From assembly GCA_041071465.1 (NCBI GenBank), contig CP163498.1, positions 2,384,501 through 2,448,500 of the forward strand: 64,000 nt of DNA, read 5' to 3'. The notes under the pieces are model-generated. The model made no database searches. It was not told the origin of the DNA and saw nothing but the letters and a program-made list of their open reading frames with translations. Both the position numbers and the translations under genes were made by a program. This DNA is from Pseudomonas putida (GTDB lineage Bacteria; Pseudomonadota; Gammaproteobacteria; Pseudomonadales; Pseudomonadaceae). Positions 1-9,720 of this stretch are shown one piece after another; position 1 is the stretch's first letter, and each line of letters starts with the position of its first letter.

Positions 1-157
1 CGCGCTCGTCCAGCATGACCACGCCACGTGCCTGCAGCCAGGTTGCGCACAACAGCAGGCAGACATCGCTACCTTGCGCTTGCAGCTCAAGGCACGCGGC
101 TTCCACGCCAGGCCTGGCATACAGGGCCAGGGCGTAACTCCACAGGTCGTTGTGCAT
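1..157 (-). CDS. TIGR02444 family protein, N-terminal part (cut by window edge)
   Basis: An open frame reads leftwards from an ATG at 157 to the window edge, giving the first 52 residues. It begins MHNDLWSYALALYARPGVEA and continues with ACLELQAQGSDVCLLLCATW. The LW-x-[YF]-AL-x-LY-x-RPGV start followed by a hydrophobic LLLCATWLQARG stretch is what I know of the TIGR02444 family, small proteins of unknown function in gammaproteobacteria. It diverges from yheS, with 50 bases between the starts. The C-terminus lies outside the window. Confidence 0.7.
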   Translation of the reverse strand, partial: MHNDLWSYALALYARPGVEAACLELQAQGSDVCLLLCATWLQARGVVMLDER

Positions 158-207
158 GGTTCCACTCGCGCTATGGGCCGAGGAAGCTGGTAGACTCCGC
201 GACCATC

Positions 208-2118
208 ATGATCAGACTATCCAACCTCACTTTACAGCGTGGTCCGCAGCGCTTGCTAGAAGGCGCCGAGATGACCCTGCACGCCGGTCACAAGGCCGGC
301 CTGATCGGCGCCAACGGCGCCGGAAAATCCAGCCTGTTCGCCCTGCTGCGCGGTGAGCTGTCGCCCGATGCCGGTGACTGCCAACTGCCCGGTGACTGGC
401 GCATCGCCCATATGCGCCAGGAGGTCGACACCCTCGACCGCCTGGCCGTGGACTATGTGCTCGACGGCGACGTGCGCCTGCGCAAGGTCCAAGCCGAACT
501 GGCCGCGGCCGAGCAGGCCCACGACGGCACCGCCCTGGCGCGCCTGCACAGTGAACTGGAAAGCGCCGACGGCTACACCGCCGACGCCCGCGCGCGCAAG
601 TTGCTGGCCGGCCTGGGCTTCACCAACGAACAGATGGACCGCCGCGTCGGCGACTTCTCCGGTGGCTGGCGGATGCGCCTGAACCTGGCCCAGGCACTGA
701 TGTGCCCGTCCGACCTGCTGTTGCTCGACGAACCCACCAACCACCTCGACCTGGACGCCATCCTGTGGCTGGAAGACTGGCTCAAGGGCTACCCCGGTAC
801 GCTGTTGCTGATCTCCCACGACCGTGACTTCCTCGATGCCGTGGTCGACCATGTGCTGCACGTCGAGCAGCGCAAGTTGAACCTGTACAAAGGCGGCTAC
901 ACCGCCTTCGAGCGCACCCGTGCCGAACGCCTGGCGCAGCAGCAGCAGGCCTACGAAAAGCAGCAGGCGCAGCGCGCGCACATGGAAAAGTACATCGCCC
1001 GCTTCAAGGCTCAGGCCACCAAGGCCCGCCAGGCGCAAAGCCGGATCAAGGCCCTTGAGCGCATGGAGGAGTTGTCGGCGGCGCATGTCGATTCGCCGTT
1101 CGACTTTGTCTTCCGCGAATCGCAGAAAATTTCCAGCCCGTTGCTGAGCCTGTCCGAAGGCTGCCTTGGCTATGGCGACAAGGCCATCCTTGAAAAGGTC
1201 AAGCTGCAGCTCACCCCGGGTGCTCGTATTGGCCTGCTCGGCCCCAACGGTGCCGGCAAGTCCACCCTGATCAAGAACCTCGCCGGTGAGCTGGAGCCTT
1301 TGTCGGGCCGTTTGGTCCGTGGCGAAAACCTTGCGGTAGGCTACTTCGCCCAGCACCAGCTGGACTCGCTGGATGACAAGGCCAGCCCGCTGCTGCACCT
1401 GCAGCGCATCGCCCCCACCGAGCGTGAGCAGACCCTGCGCGACTTCCTTGGCGGCTTCGACTTCCATGGTGCCCGTTGCGACGAGCCAGTGGTGAACTTC
1501 TCCGGTGGTGAAAAGGCCCGCCTGGCGTTGGCGCTGATCGCCTGGGAACGGCCAAACCTGCTGCTGCTTGACGAACCGACCAACCACCTCGACCTGGAAA
1601 TGCGCCTGGCGCTGACCATGGCCCTGCAGGAGTTTGCCGGTGCCGTGGTGGTGGTGTCCCACGACCGGCATTTGCTCAAGAGCACCACCGACGACTTCCT
1701 GCTGGTGGCCGACGGCAAGGTCGATACCTTCGACGGTGACCTGGATGATTACAGCCGCTGGCTGGTTGAGTACCGCCAGCGCAGCGCGCCGGCCAGTACC
1801 GCCCCGGTCAACCCGGACAAGACCGACAAGAAAGCCCAGCGTCAGGCTGCCGCAGCCTTGCGCCAGCAACTGGCACCGCACAAGAAGGCTGCCGACAAGC
1901 TGGAAACCGAGCTCAACCAGGTGCACGTGCAATTGGCCGAGATCGAGACCGCGCTGGGTGATGGTGGCCTCTACGAAGCGGCGCGCAAGGACGAATTGCG
2001 TGACCTGCTGGCGCGCCAGACCAAGCTCAAGCAACGCGAAGGTGAGCTGGAAGAGGCCTGGATGGAAGCGCTGGAAACCCTCGAAAGCATGCAGGCCGAG
2101 CTCGAGGCGTTGTCCTGA
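208..2118 (+). CDS. yheS: ABC-F family ATPase YheS
   Basis: This 636-residue cytosolic protein has two fused ABC ATPase domains and no membrane segment, so it is an ABC-F protein, a family that acts on ribosomes rather than in transport. Walker A motifs are GANGAGKS (about 34-41) and GPNGAGKS (about 345-352). Signature motifs are FSGGW and FSGGE, and both halves carry LLLLDEPTNHLD and a SHDR switch. A charged, Gln-rich linker (LAQQQQAYEKQQAQ) joins the halves and a coiled coil follows the second domain. Length and motif spelling match E. coli YheS (637 aa). The frame extends upstream of 208, but MIRLSNLTLQRG is the family start. The MscS gene overlaps the stop codon. Confidence 0.93.
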   Translation: MIRLSNLTLQRGPQRLLEGAEMTLHAGHKAGLIGANGAGKSSLFALLRGELSPDAGDCQLPGDWRIAHMRQEVDTLDRLAVDYVLDGDVRLRKVQAELAAAEQAHDGTALARLHSELESADGYTADARARKLLAGLGFTNEQMDRRVGDFSGGWRMRLNLAQALMCPSDLLLLDEPTNHLDLDAILWLEDWLKGYPGTLLLISHDRDFLDAVVDHVLHVEQRKLNLYKGGYTAFERTRAERLAQQQQAYEKQQAQRAHMEKYIARFKAQATKARQAQSRIKALERMEELSAAHVDSPFDFVFRESQKISSPLLSLSEGCLGYGDKAILEKVKLQLTPGARIGLLGPNGAGKSTLIKNLAGELEPLSGRLVRGENLAVGYFAQHQLDSLDDKASPLLHLQRIAPTEREQTLRDFLGGFDFHGARCDEPVVNFSGGEKARLALALIAWERPNLLLLDEPTNHLDLEMRLALTMALQEFAGAVVVVSHDRHLLKSTTDDFLLVADGKVDTFDGDLDDYSRWLVEYRQRSAPASTAPVNPDKTDKKAQRQAAAALRQQLAPHKKAADKLETELNQVHVQLAEIETALGDGGLYEAARKDELRDLLARQTKLKQREGELEEAWMEALETLESMQAELEALS

Positions 2119-2705
2119 TGGAAGAACTGCGGTCGCTGCTGCCAGGACAATGGATGGACACCTTCTGGCTGGGCTTGCAGATTCTGTTGATCCTGGTGGC
2201 AGCCTTCCTCCTGCAGCGCATCGTTGCTCGCGGGTTGAGCCGCCTGGGCCAGCGTTACCCGCTGCCGCCAGAACTGCTGGTCCCGGTGCGTGGCGGCCTG
2301 CGCTGGCTGATCATGGGCAGCGCACTGCTGTTCGTGCTGGAGCGCCTGGGTGTTTCGGCGACCGTGCTGTGGACGGCATTGTCCGGCTTTGTCGCGGTGG
2401 CGGCGGTGGCCTTTTTCGCCATGTGGAGCGTGCTGTCCAACCTGCTGTGCGCGGTGCTGATCTTCACGGTCGGGCCGTTTCGCATCGGTGATGTGGTCGA
2501 ACTGGTCGACACCCTGGACAAGCCGGGCGTGAAAGGCCGGGTGATCGCCATCAACCTGCTGTTTACCACCCTGCTGGAAATGCCCGAAGCGGGTGGGGCC
2601 TTGGTGCAGGTGCCCAATAGCCAGTTCTTCCAGAAGTCGGTGCGGCGCTGGCGCGGGGCTGAGGTGCAGACGATGCACAAAGAGCCGGCTGGCGAAGCGG
2701 ACTGA
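2118..2705 (+). CDS. Small MscS-type mechanosensitive channel protein
   Basis: The ATG overlaps the yheS stop codon by one base (TGATG), so the two genes are translationally coupled. The 195-residue product has three hydrophobic segments (about 17-35, 60-80 and 85-117). These lead into the MscS core, where a small-residue pore helix AVAAVAFFAMWSVLSNLLCA is followed by VGPFRIGDVVEL, the start of the beta domain, and VQVPNSQFFQKSV. It is much shorter than MscS (286 aa) and lacks most of the C-terminal vestibule. Its frame is intact, so it looks like a natural minimal form. Role: an inner-membrane tension-gated channel, inferred from family. Confidence 0.85.
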   Translation: MEELRSLLPGQWMDTFWLGLQILLILVAAFLLQRIVARGLSRLGQRYPLPPELLVPVRGGLRWLIMGSALLFVLERLGVSATVLWTALSGFVAVAAVAFFAMWSVLSNLLCAVLIFTVGPFRIGDVVELVDTLDKPGVKGRVIAINLLFTTLLEMPEAGGALVQVPNSQFFQKSVRRWRGAEVQTMHKEPAGEAD

Positions 2706-2839
2706 ACCTGTACTTGTGGAGCGTGCTTGCCCGCGAAGAGGTCGGTACAGGCGATAGAAATCCATCAAAAATCGCTGGTTATTTTTTCACCAAAACCTTA
2801 GCTTAACGTTTTGCAACAAATGTTCGAGCGAGGTGTGTG

Positions 2840-3472
2840 ATGTCGATGGAAGTATGGTTGGGCTTCTTTGCCGCCTGTTGGGTGATCAGCCTTTCACCCG
2901 GTGCCGGGGCGATTGCCTCGATGTCCAGTGGCCTGCAATATGGTTTCTGGCGTGGTTACTGGAATGCCCTGGGCCTGCAGCTAGGCCTGATCCTGCAGAT
3001 CGCCATCATCGCTGCCGGCGTCGGTGCCATCCTGGCTGCCTCGGCCACGGCGTTTCAGGTCATCAAATGGTTTGGCGTCGCCTACCTGGTGTACCTGGCG
3101 TACAAGCAGTGGCGTGCCTTGCCGATGGACATGACCGATGAATCCGGCGTGCGCCCGATCGGCAAACCGCTGAGCCTGGTCTTGCGTGGCTTCTTGGTCA
3201 ACGTCAGCAACCCCAAGGCGCTGGTGTTCATGCTGGCGGTGCTGCCGCAGTTCCTCAACCCGCATGCGCCGCTGCTGCCGCAGTATGTGGCGATCACCGT
3301 GACCATGATCACTGTGGACATGCTGGTGATGGCCGGGTACACCGGGTTGGCTTCGCGTGTGTTGCGCTTGCTGCGTACGCCTAAACAGCAGAAGCGTTTG
3401 AACCGGACTTTTGCCGGGTTGTTCATTGGGGCGGCGACCTTCCTGGCGACCCTGCGCCGCGCACCTCTCTGA
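2840..3472 (+). CDS. LysE/RhtB family amino-acid exporter
   Basis: This 210-residue polytopic membrane protein begins MSMEVWLGFFAACWVISLSP and continues GAGAIASM. The SPGAGAIASM stretch in the first helix and the later NPKALVFMLAVLPQF motif mark the RhtB branch of the LysE superfamily, which exports homoserine, threonine or homoserine lactones. The true substrate cannot be read from sequence. A GTG at 2837 and ATGs at 2840 and 2846 are possible starts; 2840 is chosen because GAGG at 2830-2833 sits 6 bases upstream. It stands alone, followed by an extragenic palindrome. Confidence 0.88.
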   Translation: MSMEVWLGFFAACWVISLSPGAGAIASMSSGLQYGFWRGYWNALGLQLGLILQIAIIAAGVGAILAASATAFQVIKWFGVAYLVYLAYKQWRALPMDMTDESGVRPIGKPLSLVLRGFLVNVSNPKALVFMLAVLPQFLNPHAPLLPQYVAITVTMITVDMLVMAGYTGLASRVLRLLRTPKQQKRLNRTFAGLFIGAATFLATLRRAPL

Positions 3473-3482
3473 TCGGGCCACG

Positions 3483-3526
3483 GGGGCTGCTTTGCAGCCC
3501 ATCGCGACACAAGGCCGCTCCTACAG
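3483..3526. repeat. REP-type extragenic palindrome (GACACAAGGCCGC family)
   Basis: A GGGGGCTGCTTTGCAGCCC hairpin is followed by the arm GACACAAGGCCGCTCCTAC. The same element recurs at about 12299, 14661, 28987, 34224 and 47879. It lies between the convergent rhtB-like and slipin genes and may help end both transcripts. Confidence 0.8.
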
Positions 3527-3543
3527 TAATTGCATAGCGGCCT

Positions 3544-4299
3544 TTATTGTTTCTGCTTGTCTACCAGCCCCGTCAGCAAGTCCACCGGCATCGGGAAGAC
3601 AATGGTCGAGGTCCTGTCCCCCGCAATCGCCCCCAGCGTCTGCATATAGCGCAACTGCATCGCCCCAGGCTCCTTGCCCAACATCTGTGCTGCCTGCATC
3701 AACTTCTCCGACGCCTGCAATTCCCCCTCGGCATGGATCACCTTGGCCCGCCGTTCGCGTTCGGCCTCGGCCTGCCGGGCGATGGCGCGGACCATCGATT
3801 CGTTGAGGTCGACATGCTTGATCTCGACGTTGGCCACCTTGATGCCCCAGGCATCGGTTTGCGCGTCCAGCACCTGGCGAATGTCCGCGTTCAGTTGCTC
3901 ACGTTCGGCCAGCAGCTCATCCAGTTCGTGCTTGCCCAGTACCGCACGCAGTGTGGTCTGGGCCAACTGGCTGGTCGCTACCAAAAAGTCCTCGACCTGG
4001 ATGATCGCTTTCTGGGGGTCGAGCACGCGAAAGTACAACACCGCGTTGACCTTGACCGAGACGTTGTCGCGGGTGATCACGTCCTGCGGCGGCACATCCA
4101 GCACCACCGTGCGCAGGTCGACCCGCACCATTTGCTGGATCACCGGGATCAGCAGGATCAGCCCCGGCCCCTTGACCTGCCAGAAGCGCCCCAGCTGGAA
4201 CACTACACCGCGTTCGTATTCGCGCAGGATGCGAAACGCCGACAGCAACAGCATCACCAGCACGATCAGCACGGCGCCGAAACCCATTTGCATGAACAT
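3544..4299 (-). CDS. Slipin / band 7 (SPFH) membrane protein
   Basis: The 251-residue product starts with one hydrophobic segment (about 7-23, [15 protein letters not shown]). The SPFH domain follows ([45 protein letters not shown]), then a charged helical region rich in [13 protein letters not shown]. This is the bacterial stomatin/slipin pattern, a scaffold of membrane microdomains. An ATG at 4305 overlaps the nfeD stop, but AAGGAG lies 7 bases before the ATG at 4299, so that start is chosen. Pairing with nfeD is the standard arrangement: the NfeD protease is reported to cleave stomatin partners and its soluble domain to contact them. Confidence 0.9.
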   Translation of the reverse strand: MFMQMGFGAVLIVLVMLLLSAFRILREYERGVVFQLGRFWQVKGPGLILLIPVIQQMVRVDLRTVVLDVPPQDVITRDNVSVKVNAVLYFRVLDPQKAIIQVEDFLVATSQLAQTTLRAVLGKHELDELLAEREQLNADIRQVLDAQTDAWGIKVANVEIKHVDLNESMVRAIARQAEAERERRAKVIHAEGELQASEKLMQAAQMLGKEPGAMQLRYMQTLGAIAGDRTSTIVFPMPVDLLTGLVDKQKQ

Positions 4300-4301
4300 G
4301 G

Positions 4302-5645
4302 TCATTCTCCTTGCGCGGCGGCGGCAGCGCTCACTTGCAGCATGACGCCATGGCGCGCGGTTACCCGCACGTTCTGGCCGGCTTGCAGCACTGTTGCGCA
4401 CTGCGCTTGCCATTGCTCGCCCTGGGCCAGCACAAGGCCACAGAACGGATTGTCTGGCATTACCTGGGTAACGGTGACCAGGCTGCCGACCAGGCCGGCG
4501 TCCCCGCTGACCAGTGCCCGTCGGCGGGCCTTGAGGGCCATGCCTAGTACGCCGCCGATCAGTAATGCCGAGAGCAGTGCCAGGGTGCCGATCAAGGCCA
4601 GCGGGATGCCAAAACCGGGGGCGTCTGTATCGATCAGGATCAATGCGCCGACCACGAAGGCAACGATGCCGCCAAAGCCGACCACGCCGAAACTGGGCAA
4701 GAAGGCTTCGGCGATCATGAAGGCAATGCCGAGCAGGATAAGTGCCACGCCGGCGAAACTCACCGGCAATAGCTGCAGGGCGTACAGCGCCATCAGCAGG
4801 CAGACGCCGCCGACTACGCCGCCCACCGCAGAGCCAGGGTTCATGAATTCGAACAGCAGGCCGTACACGCCAATCATGATCAGGATCAGCGCCACGCTGG
4901 GATTGGTGATCACCGCCAGTACCCGTGTGCGCCAGTCCGGCAGGTGTTCGACCAGGCTTGCGTCTGTGGTGTGCAGTTGCTGAGGCTGGCTGGCGACCAT
5001 GAACGTTTTGCCGTCGAGTTTGCGCAACAGGTCGGGCAGGTCATCGGCAACCTGGTCGATAACGTTCAGCCGCAACGCCTCGCTGGCCGACAGGCTGACG
5101 GCCTCGCGCACAGCCTTCTCCGCCCACTCGGCATTGCGCCCTCGCAGCTGGGCAAGGCCGCGGATGTAGGCCGCGGCATCATTGACCTGCTTGCGTGCCA
5201 GGGTTTCCTCTTCGCCGTTTTTGCCCTTGTCGTCCTTGCCCGGGCCTGGCGGACCGCCGATTTGCACCGGTGTGGCGGCGCCCAGGTTGGTGCCAGGAGC
5301 CATCGCGGCGACGTGGCTGGCGTAGAGAATGTAAGTACCCGCGCTGGCGGCTCGGGCTCCACTGGGTGCGACGTAGGTGGCGACCGGCACGGGGCTGGCG
5401 AGAATCGCCTTGATCATCTGGCGCATGGCGCTGTCCAGCCCGCCAGGGGTATCCATGCGGATAACCACCAGTTGCGCGCGCTGCGCCTGGGCCTGGTCGA
5501 GGCTGCGTACCAGGTAGTCGGCGCTGGCCGGGCCGATGGCGTCATCGATGCCCAGCACCCACACTGCACCAGGCGCTGCCTGGCCACCTGGCGTGATGCC
5601 AAGCAACAACAGCAGCAACACCCAGCACCAGCTGCGGGCGATCAC
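4302..5645 (-). CDS. NfeD-like membrane serine protease (ClpP class)
   Basis: The 447-residue protein has a signal peptide ([19 protein letters not shown]) and a ClpP/SppA-like domain with MDTPGGLD. The likely nucleophile is Ser101 in [10 protein letters not shown] and the likely general base is Lys152 in [10 protein letters not shown], the Ser-Lys dyad known from archaeal 1510-N protease. A hydrophilic insert (about 131-148, [17 protein letters not shown]) separates them. Four or five membrane helices (about 240-375) and a small C-terminal NfeD beta-barrel domain follow. The start is GTG at 5645 with GAGG 9 bases upstream. It is in an operon with the slipin; role in membrane quality control is inferred from the family. 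Confidence 0.9.
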   Translation of the reverse strand: MIARSWCWVLLLLLLGITPGGQAAPGAVWVLGIDDAIGPASADYLVRSLDQAQAQRAQLVVIRMDTPGGLDSAMRQMIKAILASPVPVATYVAPSGARAASAGTYILYASHVAAMAPGTNLGAATPVQIGGPPGPGKDDKGKNGEEETLARKQVNDAAAYIRGLAQLRGRNAEWAEKAVREAVSLSASEALRLNVIDQVADDLPDLLRKLDGKTFMVASQPQQLHTTDASLVEHLPDWRTRVLAVITNPSVALILIMIGVYGLLFEFMNPGSAVGGVVGGVCLLMALYALQLLPVSFAGVALILLGIAFMIAEAFLPSFGVVGFGGIVAFVVGALILIDTDAPGFGIPLALIGTLALLSALLIGGVLGMALKARRRALVSGDAGLVGSLVTVTQVMPDNPFCGLVLAQGEQWQAQCATVLQAGQNVRVTARHGVMLQVSAAAAAQGE

Positions 5646-5743
5646 CTGTCGTCACCTCGTTTGCCTGTATTACACAAGTTTAGCCCTGCCTGCCGCGGCC
5701 CGGCCTAAAATTGGAGATTGGGGGGCGAAACCGGAGGTGCATC

Positions 5744-6202
5744 ATGCGTATGGCAAAGACCCTGCAGGCCCGCCTGGACAAGGCCAACTGCGACTACGAC
5801 ATCATTCCCCACCCACATTCGGCCACCAGCCTGGAGTCGGCCCGCACGGCCGGCGTGCCCGCCGAGCGGGTCGCCAAGTCGGTGATGCTCGATGACCGTC
5901 ATGGCAACTACATCATGGCCGTGCTGCCGGCCAACCGGCATCTGGACATGAGCAAGGTTCGCATGTCCGGGGCTTGGCAACTGACCCGTGAAAGTGGCCT
6001 GCCAAGCTTGTTCAATGACTGCGAGCGCGGCGCAGTGCCGGCCCTTGGCGATGCTTACCAGATAAAAATGCTGCTCGACCCGAGCCTAACCCGCCAGGGT
6101 GATGTCTACCTGGAGGCGGGTGATCACGATCACTTGATCCACATGAGCATGGAGCAGTACATGAAGCTGGTGCCGCACGCCGAAGTGCGCGAGCTGTGCT
6201 GA
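5744..6202 (+). CDS. YbaK/aminoacyl-tRNA deacylase-domain protein
   Basis: This 152-residue protein begins MRMAKTLQARLDKANCDYDI. It contains a YbaK/EbsC fold: HPHSATSLESARTAGVPAER, then VAKSVMLDDRHGNYIMAVLP with the conserved lysine after the VA, and a C-terminal YLEAGDHDHLIHMS. Family members hydrolyse misacylated tRNAs in trans; the amino acid edited here cannot be told. GGAGGT at 5732-5737 supports the ATG at 5744. It diverges from nfeD. Confidence 0.85.
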   Translation: MRMAKTLQARLDKANCDYDIIPHPHSATSLESARTAGVPAERVAKSVMLDDRHGNYIMAVLPANRHLDMSKVRMSGAWQLTRESGLPSLFNDCERGAVPALGDAYQIKMLLDPSLTRQGDVYLEAGDHDHLIHMSMEQYMKLVPHAEVRELC

Positions 6203-6263
6203 TGTTTTCACACCACTGCCAGGCGGGCGTCGTGGACGGCCTACCTGGCGCTTAGGAGGAACC

Positions 6264-6506
6264 ATGGAAGCGCCGACCCATCCCTTTGCCGACCTGTTCA
6301 AGCAGTTGGGCTTGCCCGACGATCCCAAGAGCATCGATCAGTTCATCACCAGCCATTCGCCGCTGAAGAATGAAACCAAGCTGGTGGATGCGCCGTTCTG
6401 GACCGACTCTCAGCGTGCTTTTCTCAAGGAGAGCATCATTGAAGATGCCGATTGGGCGGTGCCGTTCGATCAACTCAACGAAGCGTTGCGCCGCCCCCGA
6501 AAATAA
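6264..6506 (+). CDS. DUF2789 family small protein
   Basis: An 80-residue acidic protein opening MEAPTHPFADLFKQLGLPDD, then FITSHSPL, DAPFWTDSQRAFLKESIIED and ADWAVPFDQLNEALR. The THPFADLFKQLGLP start and the APFW-x-x-x-Q-x-x-FL motif are what I recall of DUF2789, a family of unknown function common in pseudomonads. AGGAGG at about 6255 gives a strong ribosome site. No membrane segment or signal is visible. Confidence 0.75.
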   Translation: MEAPTHPFADLFKQLGLPDDPKSIDQFITSHSPLKNETKLVDAPFWTDSQRAFLKESIIEDADWAVPFDQLNEALRRPRK

Positions 6507-6575
6507 AGCGCCGAGCGGCACCTGACGAGTGATCGGCCGTTGCTATGCTCAGGAAAACAATAAGGGGATAGCGCG

Positions 6576-7214
6576 ATGAAAGATCCCTACGCACCAGGTT
6601 TCTGGTGTTCCGTGACGATCCTGGGCACCCTGACGGCCAGTTACTTCTATGGCATCAGGCAGACGCAACAGATGAACCAGGCGGTGCATTTCCTGTATGC
6701 CGCTGCCGCAGTCACCGTGGCGGTTGTACTGGTGGCGCTGACCTGGATCGCCTGGCAGCAGTTGCACCTGAACAAGCGCGAAGTGATCCAGGGGCGAACG
6801 TTGCTGACCATCTGGAACACCAAGGTGGCGCTGCGCCGCGTCGAAACCGTATTCGACCGGTATTTCTGGGGCAGCTACTGGCATTCGGGGCGCACCTTCG
6901 AAGAAGTCATGGGCGAGCTCAAGGGCACACCGCTGGAGCAGAGCCTGGATGCGCTGAAGCGCCAGTGCCGGGTGCTCGATCGCGAAATCCATGACCATCA
7001 TCACCACTGGCTGGCCAACGCCCGCGACCTGTCCAGCGTGGCCCAGGCCATGGCCCGTGAGCGCTACCAGCTGGACCTGGGCGAACCCACGCACAGCGGC
7101 CACGGCAATACGGCAGTACTGAACCGTGACCTGGAAGTGCTGGTGTACACCTGGTCGGCGCGCCTGCGCAGCTTTGACCATCAGCTGGACGAGCTGGAGC
7201 GCGCCTACCATTGA
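6576..7214 (+). CDS. Unrecognised membrane protein with two N-terminal helices
   Basis: I do not recognise this 212-residue protein. It has two hydrophobic segments near the N-terminus (about 8-26 and 38-60). A cytoplasmic, mainly helical, charged region follows, with conserved-looking aromatics (VFDRYFWGSYWHSGRTFEE) and a histidine cluster HDHHHHW at about 139-145. The layout resembles a small membrane-anchored coiled-coil protein. AGGGGA lies 7 bases upstream of the ATG. It is convergent with the CBS gene and appears single. The His cluster could bind metal, but nothing else supports that. Confidence 0.65.
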   Translation: MKDPYAPGFWCSVTILGTLTASYFYGIRQTQQMNQAVHFLYAAAAVTVAVVLVALTWIAWQQLHLNKREVIQGRTLLTIWNTKVALRRVETVFDRYFWGSYWHSGRTFEEVMGELKGTPLEQSLDALKRQCRVLDREIHDHHHHWLANARDLSSVAQAMARERYQLDLGEPTHSGHGNTAVLNRDLEVLVYTWSARLRSFDHQLDELERAYH

Positions 7215-7220
7215 AGGGGC

Positions 7221-7658
7221 TCACTCGCCGCGGATGTACTGTTCCATTTGTTGAATCAGGCTGGCCTGTTCGGCGATGGTTTCCTTCACCAGGTCGCCGA
7301 TCGACAGCAGGCCGAGCAGTTTGCCGTTGTCGACCACCGGCAGATGACGCAGGTGACGGTCGGTCATCAGGTTCATGCAGAAGTCGAGCTTTTGCTTGGG
7401 CTCCACGGTGACCACCGGTGCACTCATGATTTCGCGCACCGGTGTGGCGGCGGAAGAGCGGCCTTTGAGTACGAGTTTGCGCGCATAGTCCCGTTCACTG
7501 ACGATACCCACCACTTGGTTGCCCTCGACCACGGGCAGCGCACCGACGTTTTTCTCCGCCAGCATTTTCAGGGCGTCGAGCACCGAGTCATCCGGGCCGA
7601 TGATGTAAACGGTCTGGTGCTGGGACTTGGTCTTGAGGATTTGTTCGACGGTCTTCAT
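7221..7658 (-). CDS. CBS-pair domain protein
   Basis: The 145-residue protein consists of two tandem CBS domains. The first spans about 8-60 (TVYIIGPDDSVLDALKMLAE, VGALPVVEGNQVVGIVSERD) and the second about 72-130 (IMSAPVVTVEPKQ, HLRHLPVVDNGKLLGLLSIG), with a short helical tail. CBS pairs bind adenosine nucleotides and regulate partner proteins; no partner is encoded next to it. The open frame runs further upstream, but the ATG at 7658 begins the conserved region (MKTVEQILKTK). Confidence 0.9.
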   Translation of the reverse strand: MKTVEQILKTKSQHQTVYIIGPDDSVLDALKMLAEKNVGALPVVEGNQVVGIVSERDYARKLVLKGRSSAATPVREIMSAPVVTVEPKQKLDFCMNLMTDRHLRHLPVVDNGKLLGLLSIGDLVKETIAEQASLIQQMEQYIRGE

Positions 7659-7781
7659 ACGGGCCTCTGCGGGTGAAAAAAGCGCTGTCTCGGTGTAACT
7701 AAAGCATCCGGCACGGCGCTCTGCACGGCAATGCAGGAAACGGCATGGAGTCGATTGAAAAACGTCATGGGTGTTTGCCTG

Positions 7782-7820
7782 GGCCGGCCTCCTCGTGGCT
7801 TTAGCCGCGAAGAGGCCGGG
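7782..7820. repeat. REP-type palindrome (CCGGCCTCTTCGC family)
   Basis: A long hairpin (GGCCGGCCTCCTCG / CGCGAAGAGGCCGG arms around a short loop) lies just after the stop of the M20 peptidase gene, upstream of the CBS gene on the same strand. It probably acts as a weak terminator or mRNA-stabilising hairpin. Confidence 0.7.
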
Positions 7821-7828
7821 ACTGCCAA

Positions 7829-9559
7829 TCAAAGCTTCGGCATTTGCCCGAGCCGTGCCACCATCTCGCTCACTACCTGCAGGTCCAGCATGAACTGGTC
7901 CACGGTCTTGAACTCGTTGTCGTTGTGCCCGGTGTATTTCACGTCCGGCATGGCCAGGCCGAACTGTACGCCATTGGGCAAGTCGTGCACCGAGGTCGCG
8001 CCGGCCGAGGTGCCGAACTCATGCTTCATGCCCAGGTTCTCGGAGGCCACAGCGAGCAAAGCTTTCACCCATTCGCCTTCGGGGTTGCGGTACATCGGTT
8101 CGTCCAGGCTATAGTCGAACGCCACCGGGGTGTGGCTTTGCCGGGTCCACTTGCCCAGTTTGTCGGCCAGTTCATCCTTGATCGTGGCAATGGGTTTGCC
8201 TTTGGGGATGCGCAGGTTCACCGCCAATTTCAGGCCCTTGTCATCCACGCCGACAAAGGTCAGCGAGGCGGTCAGTGGGCCCATGAACGGGTCCTTGAAG
8301 GCCACGCCGAGCTTGTTGCCAAGGTAGTCCAGGCCCCAGTTGTCGGCCGCGTAGCGGGCCGCATCGGTGAACTGGTTGTGCTTGAGTGGTACCTGCTGGC
8401 CAAGGCCGTTGATGAAGTCGAGCATGCGAGCAACCGGGTTCACCCCGGACTCCGGCTCCGAAGAGTGGGCGGAAACACCGGTCACGGTGAGCAACACCTG
8501 TTTGCCGTCGGCCTTGGCATCGATGCTGAAGTCGCTTCCGTGCTGCTTCACATACTTGCTGCCGGCTTGCTGCAGGTGTTTGGCCAGCTGTGCCGGGTTG
8601 TCGGACACCAGGGTCGCCACCGATGTGGTCGGGATCTGGTTGGTGGCCAGGCCACCGGTCAGGTTGACGATTTCGGCACCCTTGCCCGTGGCCGGGCGCT
8701 TGCTGAAGCTGGCCATGACCGTGCCGTAGCCTTTTTCGGCGATGACCACTGGGTAGCCGCCGTCGAGGGCCAGGTTGTAGTCAGGTGTAGGGTTGCGCTC
8801 GAAATAGTAGGGGATGGCATCACCGCTGGTTTCTTCGGTGGTGTCGATCAGCAGCTTGAACTGCCGGGCGAGCGGCAAGTTTTCATCCTTGGCTACCTTC
8901 AGTGCATACATCGCCACCACGATGCCGTTCTTGTCGTCTTCGGTGCCGCGGCCGTACATGCGGTCACCGACCAGGGTGACCTTGAACGGGTCCAAGCGCG
9001 TACCGTCGGCCAGCTTCCAGTTGTCCGGGTTGACCGGTACCACGTCGGCGTGGGCATGGATGCCGATCACTTCCTTGCCGCTACCCAGCGAAATTTCGTA
9101 CACCCGGTTGTCGATGTTGCGGAAGGCCAGGCCGAAGCTGTCGGCCAGGGCCTTGATCTTGTCGGCGATCTTGAGGAACTCAGGGTTTTCGTACTGCGGC
9201 GTGCCCTCGACGTTGAAGGTGGGAATGGCCACCAGTTCGCGCAGGGTTTCGGTTGCAGCCTTGCCGTACTTGATGCGGGTATACAGGCCGAGCAGGCGGT
9301 TGATTTCGTCCTGTTGCTCGGCGGCCAATGGTGTGTTGGCCAGGTAGGCGTCGAGGGTTGCCTCGAGGTTATCGGCCTTGGCCAAGTCGCTGCCTTTGAG
9401 CTTGCCGAGGAACTGCTTGAAGTCGCTTGGGTCGCTGCCGTCGAAGGCTTTGACGATGGCAGCGGACTGCTGCTGGGTGAGGTTGGCCTGGGCTGGCTGA
9501 GTGAACAAGCCGATGCTGGCCAGCAGCAGGGTGGTGGCGGTGAGTTTTTTCAGGTGCAT
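7829..9559 (-). CDS. Exported M20 family dipeptidase-like metallopeptidase
   Basis: The 576-residue product carries a clear Sec signal ([20 protein letters not shown], cleavage near QPAQA-N). The M20 zinc-peptidase ligands follow: [18 protein letters not shown], a glutamate pair in TTEETSGD, and a C-terminal histidine in YTGHNDNE. A dimerisation domain is inserted between the catalytic halves. Compared with PepV-like dipeptidases (about 470 aa) it has a longer N-terminal pre-domain (about 25-110). In-frame ATGs exist at 9586, 9571 and 9559. I chose 9559 because it opens directly on the signal peptide and GAAGGA lies upstream. Likely a periplasmic dipeptidase. Confidence 0.85.
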   Translation of the reverse strand: MHLKKLTATTLLLASIGLFTQPAQANLTQQQSAAIVKAFDGSDPSDFKQFLGKLKGSDLAKADNLEATLDAYLANTPLAAEQQDEINRLLGLYTRIKYGKAATETLRELVAIPTFNVEGTPQYENPEFLKIADKIKALADSFGLAFRNIDNRVYEISLGSGKEVIGIHAHADVVPVNPDNWKLADGTRLDPFKVTLVGDRMYGRGTEDDKNGIVVAMYALKVAKDENLPLARQFKLLIDTTEETSGDAIPYYFERNPTPDYNLALDGGYPVVIAEKGYGTVMASFSKRPATGKGAEIVNLTGGLATNQIPTTSVATLVSDNPAQLAKHLQQAGSKYVKQHGSDFSIDAKADGKQVLLTVTGVSAHSSEPESGVNPVARMLDFINGLGQQVPLKHNQFTDAARYAADNWGLDYLGNKLGVAFKDPFMGPLTASLTFVGVDDKGLKLAVNLRIPKGKPIATIKDELADKLGKWTRQSHTPVAFDYSLDEPMYRNPEGEWVKALLAVASENLGMKHEFGTSAGATSVHDLPNGVQFGLAMPDVKYTGHNDNEFKTVDQFMLDLQVVSEMVARLGQMPKL

Positions 9560-9683
9560 GGTTGCGCGCATTCCTTCGCCAATCATTGTTATGGGTTACC
9601 CGTCCGGAAACGGGAAGACGCCCACGCTAACACCAATGACCCGTGGCACGGGAGTACCAGAAACGCGACTTGTCGCACAAACG

Positions 9684-9716
9684 AAAAAGCCCCGGGCTCA
9701 GGCCCAGGGCTTTTTT
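9684..9716 (-). terminator. Intrinsic terminator after tRNA-Arg
   Basis: A GC-rich stem (GCCCTGGGCC with GGCTCGGGGC on the minus strand) is flanked by A and T runs, so it can stop transcription in both directions. It lies four bases beyond the tRNA 3' end. Confidence 0.85.
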
Positions 9717-9720
9717 GATA

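Noticed and set aside
256..2034. A 592-codon open frame antisense to yheS
   Set aside because: Composition is Val/Leu/Gln-rich with no family motif, and the opposite strand is a perfect ABC-F protein. High-GC DNA leaves such frames open.
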